Shown: one piece after another, positions 51,915 through 64,000 of the stretch | Position numbering within the stretch: position 1 is the stretch's first letter | Layout: each line of letters begins with the position of its first letter | DNA from: Arsenophonus sp052401645 | GTDB lineage: Bacteria > Pseudomonadota > Gammaproteobacteria > Enterobacterales > Enterobacteriaceae | Direction: 5' to 3' | Length of the DNA stretch: 64,000 bases | Assembly: GCA_052401645.1 (NCBI GenBank) | Contig: CP198939.1 | Span: forward strand, 62,001-126,000 | The notes under the pieces: generated by a model | The model's input: the letters and a program-made list of their open reading frames with translations, nothing else | What the model was told of the DNA's origin: nothing | Database searches by the model: none | Translations under genes and position numbers: made by a program

Positions 51915-53723
51915 TCTTATTTTAGGATTTATTAGATTTTTTAATTAATAATAAGATGAATAACAGTAGATAATTTTATAAGTCTTATTATATATTTATA
52001 GTATTATAAATTATTCAATATTAATAACTATTTGAATGTTTAATATTTTATTTTTAGATAAATTTATATATATGAATATTTTTATATATAAAGTAGTTTA
52101 TTAAAAATAAATAGTAAAATTTGTTATATTTTATTTATCTTATTAAAATTTAAAATATGGAATATTATACAATTCTATATGATACTTATAAATAGATTAA
52201 ATTTTTTGTTAAAACTACAACAAAATAATATTAGTTTTTAAAATAAACTTATTTTCATTTAAAATGATAATAGTTGTAAAATTAATTGATATAGATATTA
52301 TTATTTTTTTATTTAATTCATAATTAAATATATAACTTATAATAAATTCTATAATTATTATATTATAAGTGAAAGAATATATTTTAAAATATTAATTTTA
52401 TTAAAATACTTAATTTTATATTAATTAATATTTTATGTATAGATAAACGATTAAAAATATAATTTTAAAAATTTACTTTATTGTTAAGATTTTTTTATTG
52501 TTATAAATATGATTGATAATATATTATTTAATTTATATTAATAATATTAATATAAATTATTATTAATTACAGTAAATTTAAATTAATTTTAATTACTAAT
52601 TGACAATTAATTATAAAATTTATTAGTATTAAAATATAATAATTTTTATAAAAATTATTATATTAGGAATTAACATAAATAAATTGGATTTATGATTAAT
52701 AATCAAAACAATTATTAGTTTATATAAATTTATATCATAATAAATAATTATTATTACTTAATATATAATTATTCTATTTGATTTATATATTTAATATTAA
52801 ATTTTTATTTATAAAATATTACTATTGTCTATTAATTATCTAAATAATTTTATTTAATTAAGACAGAACTGATATTTTTTAAATATTATATTTATATATA
52901 ATGAATATCATTATCAAATAGTTATTAATTAATTATTTTTAATATTTTTGAAGAATTGTTTAATAAAAATTATTTAGATTATATTTTTTTGCTCAATTCT
53001 AATCACAATACCGATTTAAAAATATTTTTTCTCCGATGTTAATTATTATTTTATTTTTCCATATATTATTTTTTGAATATTATAATTAACACTCATTAAT
53101 TATAATATTCCATTAAATAAATACATAGTTAATTAGCTAACAATAATTATTATTATAAAAATAATCTATAAGTTATTATTAACTAATTTTAAAAAATAGA
53201 TAGTTTCTTTAACTAATCTTTTACACTATTTTATTAATACTTAAAACATATAAAATTATATAGTATATTTCTTACTTATTTTAAAATTTATTTTCTATAT
53301 TAATACTTTTTTGATTGATTTTATTACTTTGATTTAATAAAGTAAATATTACTAGTATTTAGAAATTCTATGCATATAGTAATTTATATTATATACTAAA
53401 TAAGTTTTTAATTAAATTAATATAAAGATTAATTTGTGTTTTAAGAAATAGTTTAATAGTAAAAAATATAAATATAATTATAATAGTAATAATGTATCAA
53501 TGAAATTGTTTTATAAATAAAAGATAACATTTTTATTTATAAAATATAATATATAAATAAAAATTATTTTTTATATAAAATATTTTAATAATATAAAATA
53601 TATATATTCAATTTTATTTTTATAAAGATTATATTTAAGATATTTGATAATTTAACTGTGAAAGTAATCATATTTATCTTTTTAAATTTTAATAAAAATG
53701 AATAGCTTTAAAAAACCATTTAA

Positions 53724-53761
53724 TATAATAAAGATTTTTTATATAAAAAATCTTTATTATA
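53724..53761. repeat. 38-bp perfect palindrome
   Basis: 53724-53761 reads the same on both strands without interruption. With T-runs at both ends of the central stem it resembles a bidirectional terminator. No gene lies within 1.3 kb. Confidence 0.5.
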
Positions 53762-54658
53762 AAATGAAATTATTTCTTAAAATCCTATAATGGAAAATTA
53801 TTATAATAATATAAACCATTATCAATGTATTTAAGTTTATTTATAATATATTTAATTAATATTTTTATGTAGTTTTATCATTTTTATGAATATATTCTGT
53901 TCTGCTTAATTATAACTATAATAATCATATAATGCTTTCATAAAAAGCAATATTAACAATAGCAATTAATGTTTATCTGATAATAATTAATTATAATATT
54001 ATTTTGATTTAGTAAAATATATTTAAATTAGTCATATAATTATTTTAATAATAATTATCAATTTTATTATTGATTATGATTTATAGATAAAGTTTAAAAA
54101 ATATGATACTAATATTAAATAAATTTATTTTATTTATATTATATATTATATACAATAAGTAAGGATAGAATTAAAATAATTTATTTATCTTCATATTACG
54201 TATATATGTCCTACTATAGTTTTATCTAATAATATATAAACAAATAATATTATAACTAGATATTAATTAGATTTTATTAAATCCAATTACTATTTATTTA
54301 AATAAATCTACTTAAATAAAATTTTAGATAACATAAATATTTAAATATTTTTAAGAATATAATTTTATTAATGATAATATTAAATATTGATCCTATCTAT
54401 ATTTTATTATTATTTTCCTATTTAATTTTCCTTAATTATATTATTGTAATATAATAATTATTATTTATTTTACTAATTGTTTTTGATTAAAATTATCTGA
54501 AGTTTAATATTTTGTTTGAAAGAATATTCTTCATTAAAAAATAAATTTTATATAATATTATTTATCATTAATATTAATATAAGATATATAAAATTTTAAT
54601 ATTGTATAAAGTAATGGTAAATCGTAATTTTTATTTTTTTTTATTAAAATAAAATATT

Positions 54659-54726
54659 TATAATTAATTAGTTAACATATTAATATTAATAATAATTTGT
54701 ATTAATATGTTAACTAATTAATTATA
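54659..54726. repeat. 27-bp perfect inverted repeat
   Basis: Arms 54659-54685 and 54700-54726 are exact reverse complements around a 14-nt loop. The arms contain TTAGTTAACATA. It lies 350 bases upstream of ffs. It may be an old terminator or a relic of an inverted duplication. Confidence 0.5.
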
Positions 54727-54961
54727 CCATAAAGTATAAAAAAGATTTTTTATCTTATATTTTTATAAATTTAATTAATAATATAAATATTATTATTTAT
54801 ATTTATAATTTTTATAAAATAACTTTATGTTAATCTGTACTTATTATAAGAGATTAATAAAATATTTTATATTTATAACGTAAATTAATCATATTAATTT
54901 AATTTATTGTTTTTTGTTTATTTTATCTTTTTTATATATAAAAATCAAAATAGATTATTCG

Positions 54962-54997
54962 AAATAAGATTTTATTATTTAAAATAAAATCTTATTT
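54962..54997 (+). terminator. Hairpin just upstream of the ffs promoter
   Basis: Arms 54962-54974 and 54985-54997 are exact reverse complements (13 bp, 10-nt loop), ending 14 bases before the -35 element of ffs. It may terminate upstream transcription and insulate the RNA gene. Confidence 0.4.
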
Positions 54998-55011
54998 AGA
55001 TTTATATTTTA

Positions 55012-55040
55012 TTGATATTTATATATAGATATCTTATAAT
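55012..55040 (+). promoter_or_regulatory. Sigma-70 promoter of ffs
   Basis: TTGATA at 55012-55017, a 17-bp spacer and a consensus TATAAT at 55035-55040. Transcription would start near 55047, leaving a leader of about 25 bases before the mature 5' end. The E. coli 4.5S precursor also has a leader of about that size, removed by RNase P. The match and its placement make this the most convincing sigma-70 promoter in the window. Confidence 0.65.
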
Positions 55041-55072
55041 TAATTTATTATTTTTAATAAAAACTAATTTAA

Positions 55073-55183
55073 TAGAGTCCTTTTTGATTATCCCGCTATG
55101 ATACTTGTTAATTTGGTTAGGTCTGGAAAGAAGCAGCCGGAACAAGTTATACATTTGTTGGGATATTTCTTATAGGACTCTAT
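55073..55183 (+). ncRNA. ffs: 4.5S RNA of the signal recognition particle
   Basis: RNA partner of Ffh that targets membrane proteins to SecYEG through FtsY. The about 110-base length matches E. coli 4.5S RNA (114). The 5' end TAGAGTCCT (55073-55081) pairs with AGGACTCTA (55174-55182) to close the long hairpin. The apical Ffh-binding domain GGTCTGGAAAGAAGCAGCC at 55120-55138 keeps the GGAA tetraloop and the symmetric and asymmetric loops. It is the only GC-rich island for kilobases. It precedes hha as in E. coli, though ybaZ and the other genes between or around are gone. Confidence 0.95.
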
Positions 55184-55653
55184 CATCTTAAATATTTTTA
55201 TATAATATATACTTCTTAAAAATAAAATTAATTTAGTTAAATAATAATTATTTTTATATTTTTGCTAAAATTAATTAATTTTTATTATATTTATATATAA
55301 ATAGTTTTTTAAAAAAATATTTATTTTGAATAAAAGCATTAATTAAATTTTTTATATGAAATATACAAGATGTTATCTTGATTATTTTTGAAAATACTAC
55401 TAAAATAGTAGTGAACATTGACAAGTCTAATTAATAATACTTTTAAAAGTATTATTAATATTTTATTTTTTAATAAATAAAATATAAATATAGTTCATTA
55501 TTTGATAATGCAGTATGATCAAATATCATTGTATAATTAATAATTCTTACTGATGTAAATTAAATATTTTAAGTTTTTTTTTATTAAAATAAAAGAAGTT
55601 CCCACATTTTAATAAAATTAAAATAAATTTTATTTAATAAATAAAAAGAGTTA
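55184..55653. other. Intergenic region between ffs and hha
   Basis: 470 bases between convergent genes. It contains a small CAAGAT/ATCTTG hairpin (55366-55380) followed by a T-rich run, an ACTACT/AGTAGT hairpin near 55396-55412, and the 30-bp perfect palindrome 55430-55459. All are terminator-like. A TTGACA at 55418 has no partner -10. Confidence 0.55.
55430..55459. terminator. 30-bp perfect palindrome between ffs and hha
   Basis: 55430-55459 is self-complementary throughout and is followed by a T-rich tract. It lies between two convergent genes, where a two-way terminator is expected. Confidence 0.4.
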
Positions 55654-55857
55654 TTAACGAACATATTTCCAAACTGATGAAGGAATTTTATCATAAAGCT
55701 TATTCATTGTAAGTTCTGCTAATCTATGATCTGCAGCAGAATAGAATAATTGAAGTTCATTTTCAGATAATTCATATTTATTTTTTTCAATTATACGTTC
55801 TAACGTTTCAATAGTAGTACATTTTCTTAAGCGCATTAAATAGTCAATTTTAGTCAT
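55654..55857 (-). CDS. hha: Hha family nucleoid-associated modulator
   Basis: Small helical protein that binds H-NS and StpA and strengthens their silencing of AT-rich genes. In E. coli it also acts as antitoxin of TomB. It has 67 residues (E. coli 72), lacking only the first few variable residues. DYLMRLRKC, ETLERIIEKNKYELS, FYSAADHRLAELTMNKLYDKIP and the C-terminal SSVWKYVR are nearly identical to the enterobacterial protein. AAGGAAATT precedes the ATG. tomB, normally adjacent on the upstream side, is missing, as is acrAB beyond it. A palindromic AGCA-N4-TGCT at 55892-55903, about 35 bases upstream of the start, overlaps the likely promoter and could be an operator, which is speculative. 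Confidence 0.96.
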   Translation of the reverse strand: MTKIDYLMRLRKCTTIETLERIIEKNKYELSENELQLFYSAADHRLAELTMNKLYDKIPSSVWKYVR

Positions 55858-58800
55858 AATTTCCTTTATTTAGATTAAAGATGTATATAATAGCAGTATT
55901 GCTGATTGTTTTATTTAGTGTATATTTATAATGAATATTAATATTATTTATGAATTGTTAAATTAAATAAATTCACTTATTTTTGTTAATCAATAATACT
56001 TTTAACATTATTAGAATCTTGTCAAATTAGATATTATCTCTAAATCTAGAGATTTAGCAAAAATGTTTGATTTATTAAATACTTTTAATTTGTTAATTAA
56101 TAACTAATATTGATTGATATAATTTAATTAATAAATTAAAAAACATTTTATCATAACTAAATTTATTATTAATTAATTTAGTTTATATAAAATTAATATC
56201 TCTTTAAAATATATAATTTTTATAAACACTTTAAGATTAAGAGTTATATAGAATCATTTTAAATTATTTAATCTATAAAATATTTTGATTTAAAACATAA
56301 ATTATAAATTATCACTTATTTTATTTTAAAATATCACTAAATATGAAAAATTGCTATTTAAATATTATTTTATTTTAACAAATTTTTTATTAGTAAGTAA
56401 CAGATAACTCTATATAATAAATCAAAAAATACAGATAATTTATACTATCATCAATAGAGTAATATAAAGTATAATAATTTATTAAAATGTTAATATAACA
56501 CTTTTCCATCATAAAAGTTATTATTTTTTATAAAATTTATATATTCTTGAAATGAAGAAATTAAATTAAATAAAATACATAAAATATATAAAAACTATAG
56601 TATTATTATGTTAATTTTATATTAATAAATATTAAATAAATAATGATATAATTCATAGTTATTTGAATTTTTAAAATATTTTTAAAGTTTTTTAATATTT
56701 CTTAGTAATTTTTTTATTTAATTAAAATTAATAATTTATCTAAGTTATTAACTGTTATAATTTATTTATATAAAATTTTTTAAGAAAAAATACTAAGAAA
56801 TTGTCTAATAAAACATTATTATAAATAAACTTATATCAATATAGTTATATACTTGAATATATATTATAATTAATTAGTTAGTTAATAACATATTAAAGAT
56901 TAGCCTATTAATAATATTATTAATAGGTTATAAATTTACTCTATTAATATATATTCTTGTTTAATGCATTTATTTTCTTTTTTAAGATTAAATCTTAAAA
57001 ATTTTAATAATTAAAAATAGCGTTTTATGGATAATATAGTATCTAATTAATAAATTTTTATTTTAAAGTATATACTAATTTAATTTTTAAATTGAAATAA
57101 ATTATATTTTTAAAATTACTTTTAATAAGGTATATAAATATAATATCATAGAAAATAATTGAGTATTTTTATATAAATATACTCAATAGAAGAAGGTAAA
57201 ATAATAAAATTATATATAAATTAGTGTTTATAAATAATATTTTCTAAAATTTTTAGTGAATTAGATTATTAATTAGAAAACGTAATGTTTCAGATTTTTA
57301 TGTATTAAAATAAAAACAATATTAATAGATATTATCGTCCTATCTATTAGAAAAAAATCTATTTTATAACCAAATCAAAATAGTAATTTGATAAATTTAT
57401 CTAAATTATTACTACTAGAAATTATTAACTTTTATAATTATGTAAATTAATTTGATAAAATTAAGTTTATAATCAAATTATTATATAACTAATTTATAAT
57501 TATGCTATACTAACAATATCAAAAAATAATTGCTTACTTTATTCTTAAAAAAGAAGAAATAATAATAATTTACTTGTTTTTTTTAAAAAAAATATTTATT
57601 ATTTATTATAATTTTCTTATAACTTCTAAAGTTTAATTAGATAAATATTTTTATTTTCTATTTTTAAACAAAAAATTATAAAATTAATTATATTAATTTA
57701 AGTTTTAATATTTATTTCTTTAATTTAAGAATATTTATCTATATTCTTAGTATAATTATAGTTTGTTTTTTAGAATTTATATTAATTCTAGTTTATAAAT
57801 TATTAATAATACTTTCTTATTTTCTTTTTAAATAAAAATGAAAAATTTAAAAATAAAAATGTTATTAATGTAAATAACATTAATTATTATTTAATTAGAT
57901 CAATAATTAATATTGTAGAAATTTAATTTTATTAATATAATAATAATTATTATAAAATTTGTAGTTTTTTATAACTATATTTGAAAAACTTTTCTTTAAT
58001 ATAAAAGTATCTTTATATATTAAATGATTCTTTATATAGAGCGTATATTTAAAAATTAAAAAACTAAAATAGGATTGAATTATTTTCATATAATTTTATG
58101 ACATAAAATTATATGATAGATTAATTTTTTATATATTTTACTAAATAGTTTTTATAATATGAAATATTAAAACTATATAAAATATATGGTCTTATATTTT
58201 TAATATTGACTTTTTAATTGCTTTTTAGATTATTTTTTCTTATATTAAATTTAATATATTACTGTTGTTAATATGTATTATTTTTTATAATTCTCTTATA
58301 ATAAGACATATCATATAAATAAAATGATATAATTAAATATTCTATTTATCGTAATATTTGAAATATATAAAATAAAATAATAAAATTGTTATATAACATA
58401 AGATCAAAATTATTAAATATTTATTTTTTAAAATAAATATTTAATAAGAATAAATATAATAAATTTAATTATTATTTAAATTGTTTTAATTAATTATAAA
58501 TTTCTGTAAACAATTTACTTTATTAAATTAATTAATCTTTTTTATTAAAAGTATTTTATATTTTTATATAAATACTAAGTATTATATTTATTTGGTTACT
58601 ATATAAAATAATACTATTATCAGATTATTTAAAGCTAACATTAATTTTAAATTATTATCATTATATTTTGTTTATATTTTATTTATTTTAAATAGAATAA
58701 TGATTCTATTCTAATCAAAACAATAAAATATATAGATTAATGAATAATAGAATATCTAAAAATATTTAGATATCATTTATTATGATTTAAGTAATAATCA

Positions 58801-61800
58801 AATGTTTAGTCATTGTTTTATATTTGTAACTTCCACCTATTTTAGTTAGGAATATTTTATTGTTTTAAATTTCGATTGTATTTAAAATATACTTAATTAT
58901 ATTAATAATTTTTTATTTCTATTTTAAATAATCTAAATAATTTATATTGCATAAAATAATTAAATATAAAATAGAATGATAAAGAAGAAATAATTTATTT
59001 ATTATTAACATAATATTTAAATATTATATTTTTTAAAAAAAATTATTTAAATATTTTAATATTTAAATAATTTTTAGATATATTTTAAATTAAATCTTAA
59101 ATTATATTAATTATTTATTTAATGTTTATAAATAATTAAATTATTATTTTTATTTATATTTTAATAATCTTACTTTTAGTGCTCTATACTTCTATGTCGT
59201 CTGTTGCAGAGATATCTACTACAATATAATTAAATAATTATTGCAGAATAACTGTATAAAGATAATTGTTGTTATTATATAATATAATTTCTTTTTATGA
59301 AAACTAAGATATTAATTATTCTATACTATTAATCGTTACTTTCATAAAAAGTATTTTTTTTAATATTTTTATATTTTAAAAAAGATATTTTTATCTATTG
59401 GTTTGATATTTAATTTAATTTTATTTTTAATAAAAAATAGTTATGCCTATATTTTTTATTTATCAAATATTAATTAGTTTAATAGTAATTAGTGTTTGTG
59501 TTTTTATTCTTATTAAAATTAATAATTATTTAATTAAATTTTATTAAAAGATTTTAGGTTGATATCTAATAATATTAATAAAAAATATATATTTTAAAAT
59601 TATTTAAAGTAATAATATATATACTACTAAGTAGTTTTTCATATTTTTAAAAAAATTCTATTTTCTTATAAAAATTATAGTATTATTAATTTTTATAAGA
59701 AAAAAAAATAAATGATTTTTTATCTATAAAATATACGTTATATTTTATTTTAAAACAGAAGTGTTTTTACTTATTTAGATAAGAAAATCTTTAAATAATA
59801 TCGTTTAAAACGTAATGATCTTTTATATTTATCTATAAAAATATAAAATAAATAAAGTCAATCTATTTATTAATTGATTATGACAATATAAGTTTTATAG
59901 ATAATATCAAAGTTCATTTTCTCTTATTAAATTTTCTAAAAATAGAAGATGTACTATATTTTTACATACTAAAAATATAGCTTTACTTTATTAAAAGTAT
60001 CATCTTAAAATCTTATTAAGATGAAATATTAAAATCTTATCATAATTAATATTTTTTGTTACTTTATTCATTCTATATACATTTTCTTAATGAATATTTA
60101 TAATGTATTAAATTTAAAATAATGATTTCTGTATTTTTTTCTTTGCTATTTTATTATTATAAGCTAACTTATATATTGATTTTTGATATAAGTAAATGAT
60201 TTTTCTTTAATAAAAATATTTTTTAATTTTCAAAATATAATCTTATTTATATATTAAGATTTATTTATATAAGCAATTATATATATAAAATATAGATAAT
60301 TTTATTTACAGTTATATGGTTTATATAAGTTAGATAAAATGATGTAAAAATATATTTATATTTATACTGACCTTAAAGAATAGATGTTATATATATTCAA
60401 TAAAACTTTATAAAATTAATGGTAATATAAATTATATAAAACTTATTATACTTGTTAAGTATCGTTTTTAAAAACTTATAAATAAGTTAGAAATAATAAG
60501 ATTGAACTATTTTTGTTATGATAATAATATTGACTAATTTAACATTATATTTTTAACTAAAATATATTCTTAATTATTCTTAAAAATTAATAACTACTAA
60601 AACTAATAATTATTAATTCTATTTATATTAAATAAATATTTGATTTTGTCATTTATTTGTATTAAATAAATAATAGATTTTATTAATTTTTTATTAGTTA
60701 TTAATAAAAAATGCTAATATGAATTAGTTCATATATAATTTTAATTAGATTGATTATATTATTAATTGTAATTTTAAATAGTATTTAATTCAATTTTTCC
60801 TTAATAATCAAGAATACATTATTATTTTTATCATTATAATTTTATAAAAATTTCAATTAATTATAATAGTTGTAATTAAATTATAGAAAATAGATCTATT
60901 ATGTCTTTTAAGATGAGAAAATATTAATAATTATTATCAATATTTTGTTAAATTAATTTATCACATTAATCATGATATACAAATAAATATATTATAGTAG
61001 TTGTTTAAGGAATTTTAAGTATTATATAATTTTTAAAAAAGACTTTATATGAACGTCTTTTCTTGAATTAATGATATAATATTAGATATAAAATTATATT
61101 TTATTATCTTTTAGCATCTTATATACACTCATAAAAACTTTAAAAATAATTATGATTGCTTTTATTTATACATTTTCGATCATCTTTAATTATAAAGATA
61201 AAATACTTAAAAAGAAATATGATAAAGATAAACCTTATTAATTATTTTATTAAAATAATTTTATTATTTTAATAATTTAATGCATTAAGTTATCATTAAA
61301 TCATGCCGAAATTAAGTAATATTATTATATGGTTAAGTTATTATTAATAATATTTATTATTACTATATTATGACAAAATAATTTTATTTTAGATGGATAT
61401 TATCTAATATTATTTGTTTATTATGATCACATATAGTTAGAAGTAAAAAATAATAGTAATAGTAAGATTATTAATCTATACTAATCATTTCTATAAACAA
61501 ATATTTATAATATTTAAATTTAAATATAAAATTTTATACAGTTTTGTTTTATAAATACAATTTATATAATTAAATATATATGAATATATAAATTTAATTT
61601 AATAAAGAAAAATTAAATTAAAATAATAGAAAAACACATAAAGAAAAATTAAATTAAAATAATAGAAAAACACTAAGTAAAAAAATAAAAAATTTTTGTA
61701 AAATATTTTAAAAAATATGATGTTTTAAACATAGTCGTTTTAAACCTTTTATTATATGAAAAATATAATTATAGAGATAATTTATAATTCTATTTATTAG

Positions 61801-64000
61801 TATTTTTTAATAAATAAATCTTATTATTTGTTTATAATTCATAAATTTAATAATAAGAAAATAAATAAAATTTAAAAAAATATTATTTTAGATCTTTATC
61901 TTTTTAAAATATATTTTTTGAATTTAAAGTTGTTAAATAAATATTTTAATTAATTTTATAATAGTAAAAATTTACTATTTTTTATAAATGTGAATTAATA
62001 TTTAATTTAAATGTTTTTATAAAATTACAGTATATAATTTATATTATTACTTATTATAAATTACTTATTATTCTAAATTTTTTATAAAAAATGATTTTAT
62101 TTTAATATAAATGATTAATATAATGATTATATGTTATATATAATGATATATAAGATATAATTGGAAATTAATTATATATAATAGATGATTTTGATATAAA
62201 ATGAAAATAATATTTTTTATCTGAATATCAATACATATATTTATATAAATAAATATAATCCATATCTAAAAAGATAATTTTAATATTTTATTATTGATTA
62301 AAAAAGAATTTAGTATAAAAATATATATTAATTATTGTTAATAATAAGAATTTGTTTTAAAAATTTCTTTTTAATGCATTATGTTAAATTATTTTAATTA
62401 AATAATAAATAACTACAATTTAAGTTTGAATTTTAAATATATAGTATGATTGGATTATTTTGTAGAATTAATTAAATAAATTAGTTAATTTTTTTTTAAA
62501 AAAAAATAAAACATATGTTATAAATTTTGTTTATTTAATGAAAATATTTAGTTTTTATAAGTGTTATTATAATTAAAAATAAATTTAACTTTTAGTAATA
62601 AAAAATGTTTTCAATATAAAATATATTGATAAATAGTTTTTATGTTAAAAAATAACTATTTACATAAACAATTTAATTATATTGGTTAATTTTATTAAAT
62701 TTATTAAAAATAATATATAGTTTGTTTAAAAAATTATTAATAATTTTAATAAAATTTAAATTTTTTTAAATAAATTTAATGATTAAATAATAAATAATTA
62801 GAAAATTTAAGAAAATATATTTATATTATAAAAAATAAATTAATAAAATAATATATTATATTACGATATTAAAAATAAAATAATAACTAATCAATGCAAA
62901 AAGATATAATAATTAAGTTTTAATCAAAAAACTATATAAATCAAAAATATTTTAAAAATAAATTATTTTTATTAATAATAATGTTTAACGCTTTTATTTT
63001 TTAATTAATATTAAAATATTATTTAAAAAGTTAATGTAAAAGATTAAATATTAAAAATATATAAATAATTATTTAATATATATATTTATAATAATAAAAA
63101 TATTTTAACTATTTTATTATATTTTAAAATTATTTTTAAAAGAAAATTATCATAAATTATTTTATAAGAATTTATAAATATTTTAATTATTTTTTCTTAT
63201 TTTATAGTAAAATTTAGATAATTTATTTATTAAAATATTAATATTTTAATCAAATATTACTAATTGATATAAATAATATGTTAAAATGTTAATAATATAT
63301 TTTCCATAGATTTTTATAAGTATGAAATTGATATATATAGAAATTAATAGATTTTATTATTTTAATTTATTTAGATTGCTGCATAGATAATATTAAATAG
63401 ATAAGCTATTTTTTTTGTGTTATTTATCTTAAAATAAAATATTTTTATTTTTTAATACGAATAATTTAACATTATTTTTTCGTTATTTTTTATTATTTTA
63501 AAGCTAATTCATTCTTTTTATATCATTAAATTTTTAAGATTTTAAAATAAGTGAACATTATAGTTATTCATTAACAGAAAGATAAATTTTATTCTTATAA
63601 TTAATGATAATTATATTTATAAAATAATCATTTTCTATATTATTAATTTTATTTTTTAATATTTTGACTATTAAATTGTTAAAATAATAATTGATATTAT
63701 TTATCAATATTTTTTTAAATTAAAGTTTTTATACTTTTAATATCATTAAATTATAAATTTACATATATATATTTTTTTGAATATTAAATTTTTCTCTTAA
63801 ATAGAATTCTAAGTATGACTTATTAATCATAGATTAATAAGTCAAAATAATTAATAATACTAATTGATATATTAATATATTAATATTAATTTAATGAAAT
63901 GTTTTGTACTTAAATCATATAGTTTTCTTAATAGTTTATTAAATCATATTGTTTTACTTATTACATAACTAATTTAAATTAAATTTTAAAAAATAATAAA
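55858..64000. other. 8.1-kb non-coding stretch after hha
   Basis: No gene could be supported on either strand. In E. coli tomB, acrB, acrA, acrR, mscK, priC, ybaM, apt and dnaX follow. It holds a higher-GC island at about 59176-59217, a 34-codon hydrophobic frame at 59443-59547, a GC-richer patch near 58829-58853 and a 36-bp tandem repeat at 61602-61673. A 60-codon AT-rich frame on the minus strand (57907-58089) shows no motif and is not called. Confidence 0.65.
61602..61673. repeat. 36-bp tandem direct repeat, two copies
   Basis: Units 61602-61637 and 61638-61673 are identical over 36 bp and directly adjacent. They are A-rich with few T and end in CAC. There are only two units and no spacers, so it is not a CRISPR. 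It most likely arose by replication slippage. Confidence 0.8.

Larger units (their letters stand above)
50242..55072. other. Non-coding stretch ppiD to ffs
   Basis: About 4.8 kb with no gene seen. E. coli has ybaV, ybaW, queC, ybaE, cof, ybaO, mdlA, mdlB, glnK, amtB, tesB, ybaY and ybaZ here. It contains several strong inverted repeats (51885-51914, 53724-53761, 54659-54726, 54962-54997) and a short ATTAAT tandem near 50663-50682, and ends with the ffs promoter. Confidence 0.65.

Noticed and set aside
57907..58089. 60-codon minus-strand frame in the last gap
   Set aside because: Same low-complexity I/K/Y/F composition and no recognisable feature.
61602..61673. Tandem repeat as a CRISPR seed
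   Set aside because: Two directly adjacent units without spacers and no cas genes in the window.

Overview
The window looks like a piece of the chromosome of a reduced, AT-rich gammaproteobacterial endosymbiont of the Enterobacterales. The evidence is that 27 intact protein genes, one RNA gene and one pseudogene are nearly all recognisable as close relatives of E. coli genes. From brnQ to hha they stand in the same order and on the same strands as in E. coli: brnQ, tgt-yajC-secDF, nrdR-ribD-ribH-nusB-thiL-pgpA, dxs/ispA, thiI, yajR, cyoEDCBA, bolA-(tig)-clpP-clpX-lon, ppiD, ffs, hha. The genes between them are missing. Intact CDS add up to about 27.5 kb of 64 kb (about 43%), and the rest is extremely AT-rich DNA without usable frames. 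A Morganellaceae-type symbiont (Arsenophonus or Providencia relatives of blood feeders or other insects) is my guess, not something the sequence proves.

Layout. 1-3086: non-coding. 3087-4043: transaldolase, the one gene out of E. coli order. 4044-8908: non-coding. 8909-10246: brnQ. 11952-16353: tgt, yajC, secD, secF. 16492-20745: nrdR, ribD, ribH, nusB, thiL, pgpA on the plus strand, converging on ispA and dxs (20823-23737, minus). 24077-25537: thiI. 26509-32833 (minus): yajR and a complete cytochrome bo3 operon. 32834-38335: 5.5 kb non-coding, with a large palindrome at 36365-36783. 38336-46531: bolA, a decayed tig, clpP, clpX, lon with a well-preserved sigma-32-type promoter. 48367-50241: ppiD. 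50242-55072: non-coding. 55073-55183: 4.5S RNA behind a near-consensus sigma-70 promoter. 55654-55857: hha (minus). 55858-64000: 8.1 kb non-coding.

How the genes fit together. ThiI and ThiL serve thiamine diphosphate supply, which is the cofactor of Dxs. Dxs opens the MEP pathway, IspA makes farnesyl diphosphate, CyoE uses that to make heme O, and CyoB carries heme O in the ubiquinol oxidase. RibD and RibH are riboflavin enzymes. Transaldolase interconverts the sugar phosphates that feed such pathways. Protein export (YajC-SecD-SecF, PpiD, 4.5S RNA) and cytosolic proteolysis (ClpXP, Lon) are kept although the ribosome-bound chaperone trigger factor is dead.

I found no convincing novel gene system, mobile element, CRISPR array or tRNA gene. 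The most unusual things are the fold-back palindrome at 36365-36783, the conserved lon heat-shock promoter, the stepwise-decayed tig, a compact multi-helix element at 34913-34975, and a few islands of higher GC in otherwise featureless DNA.
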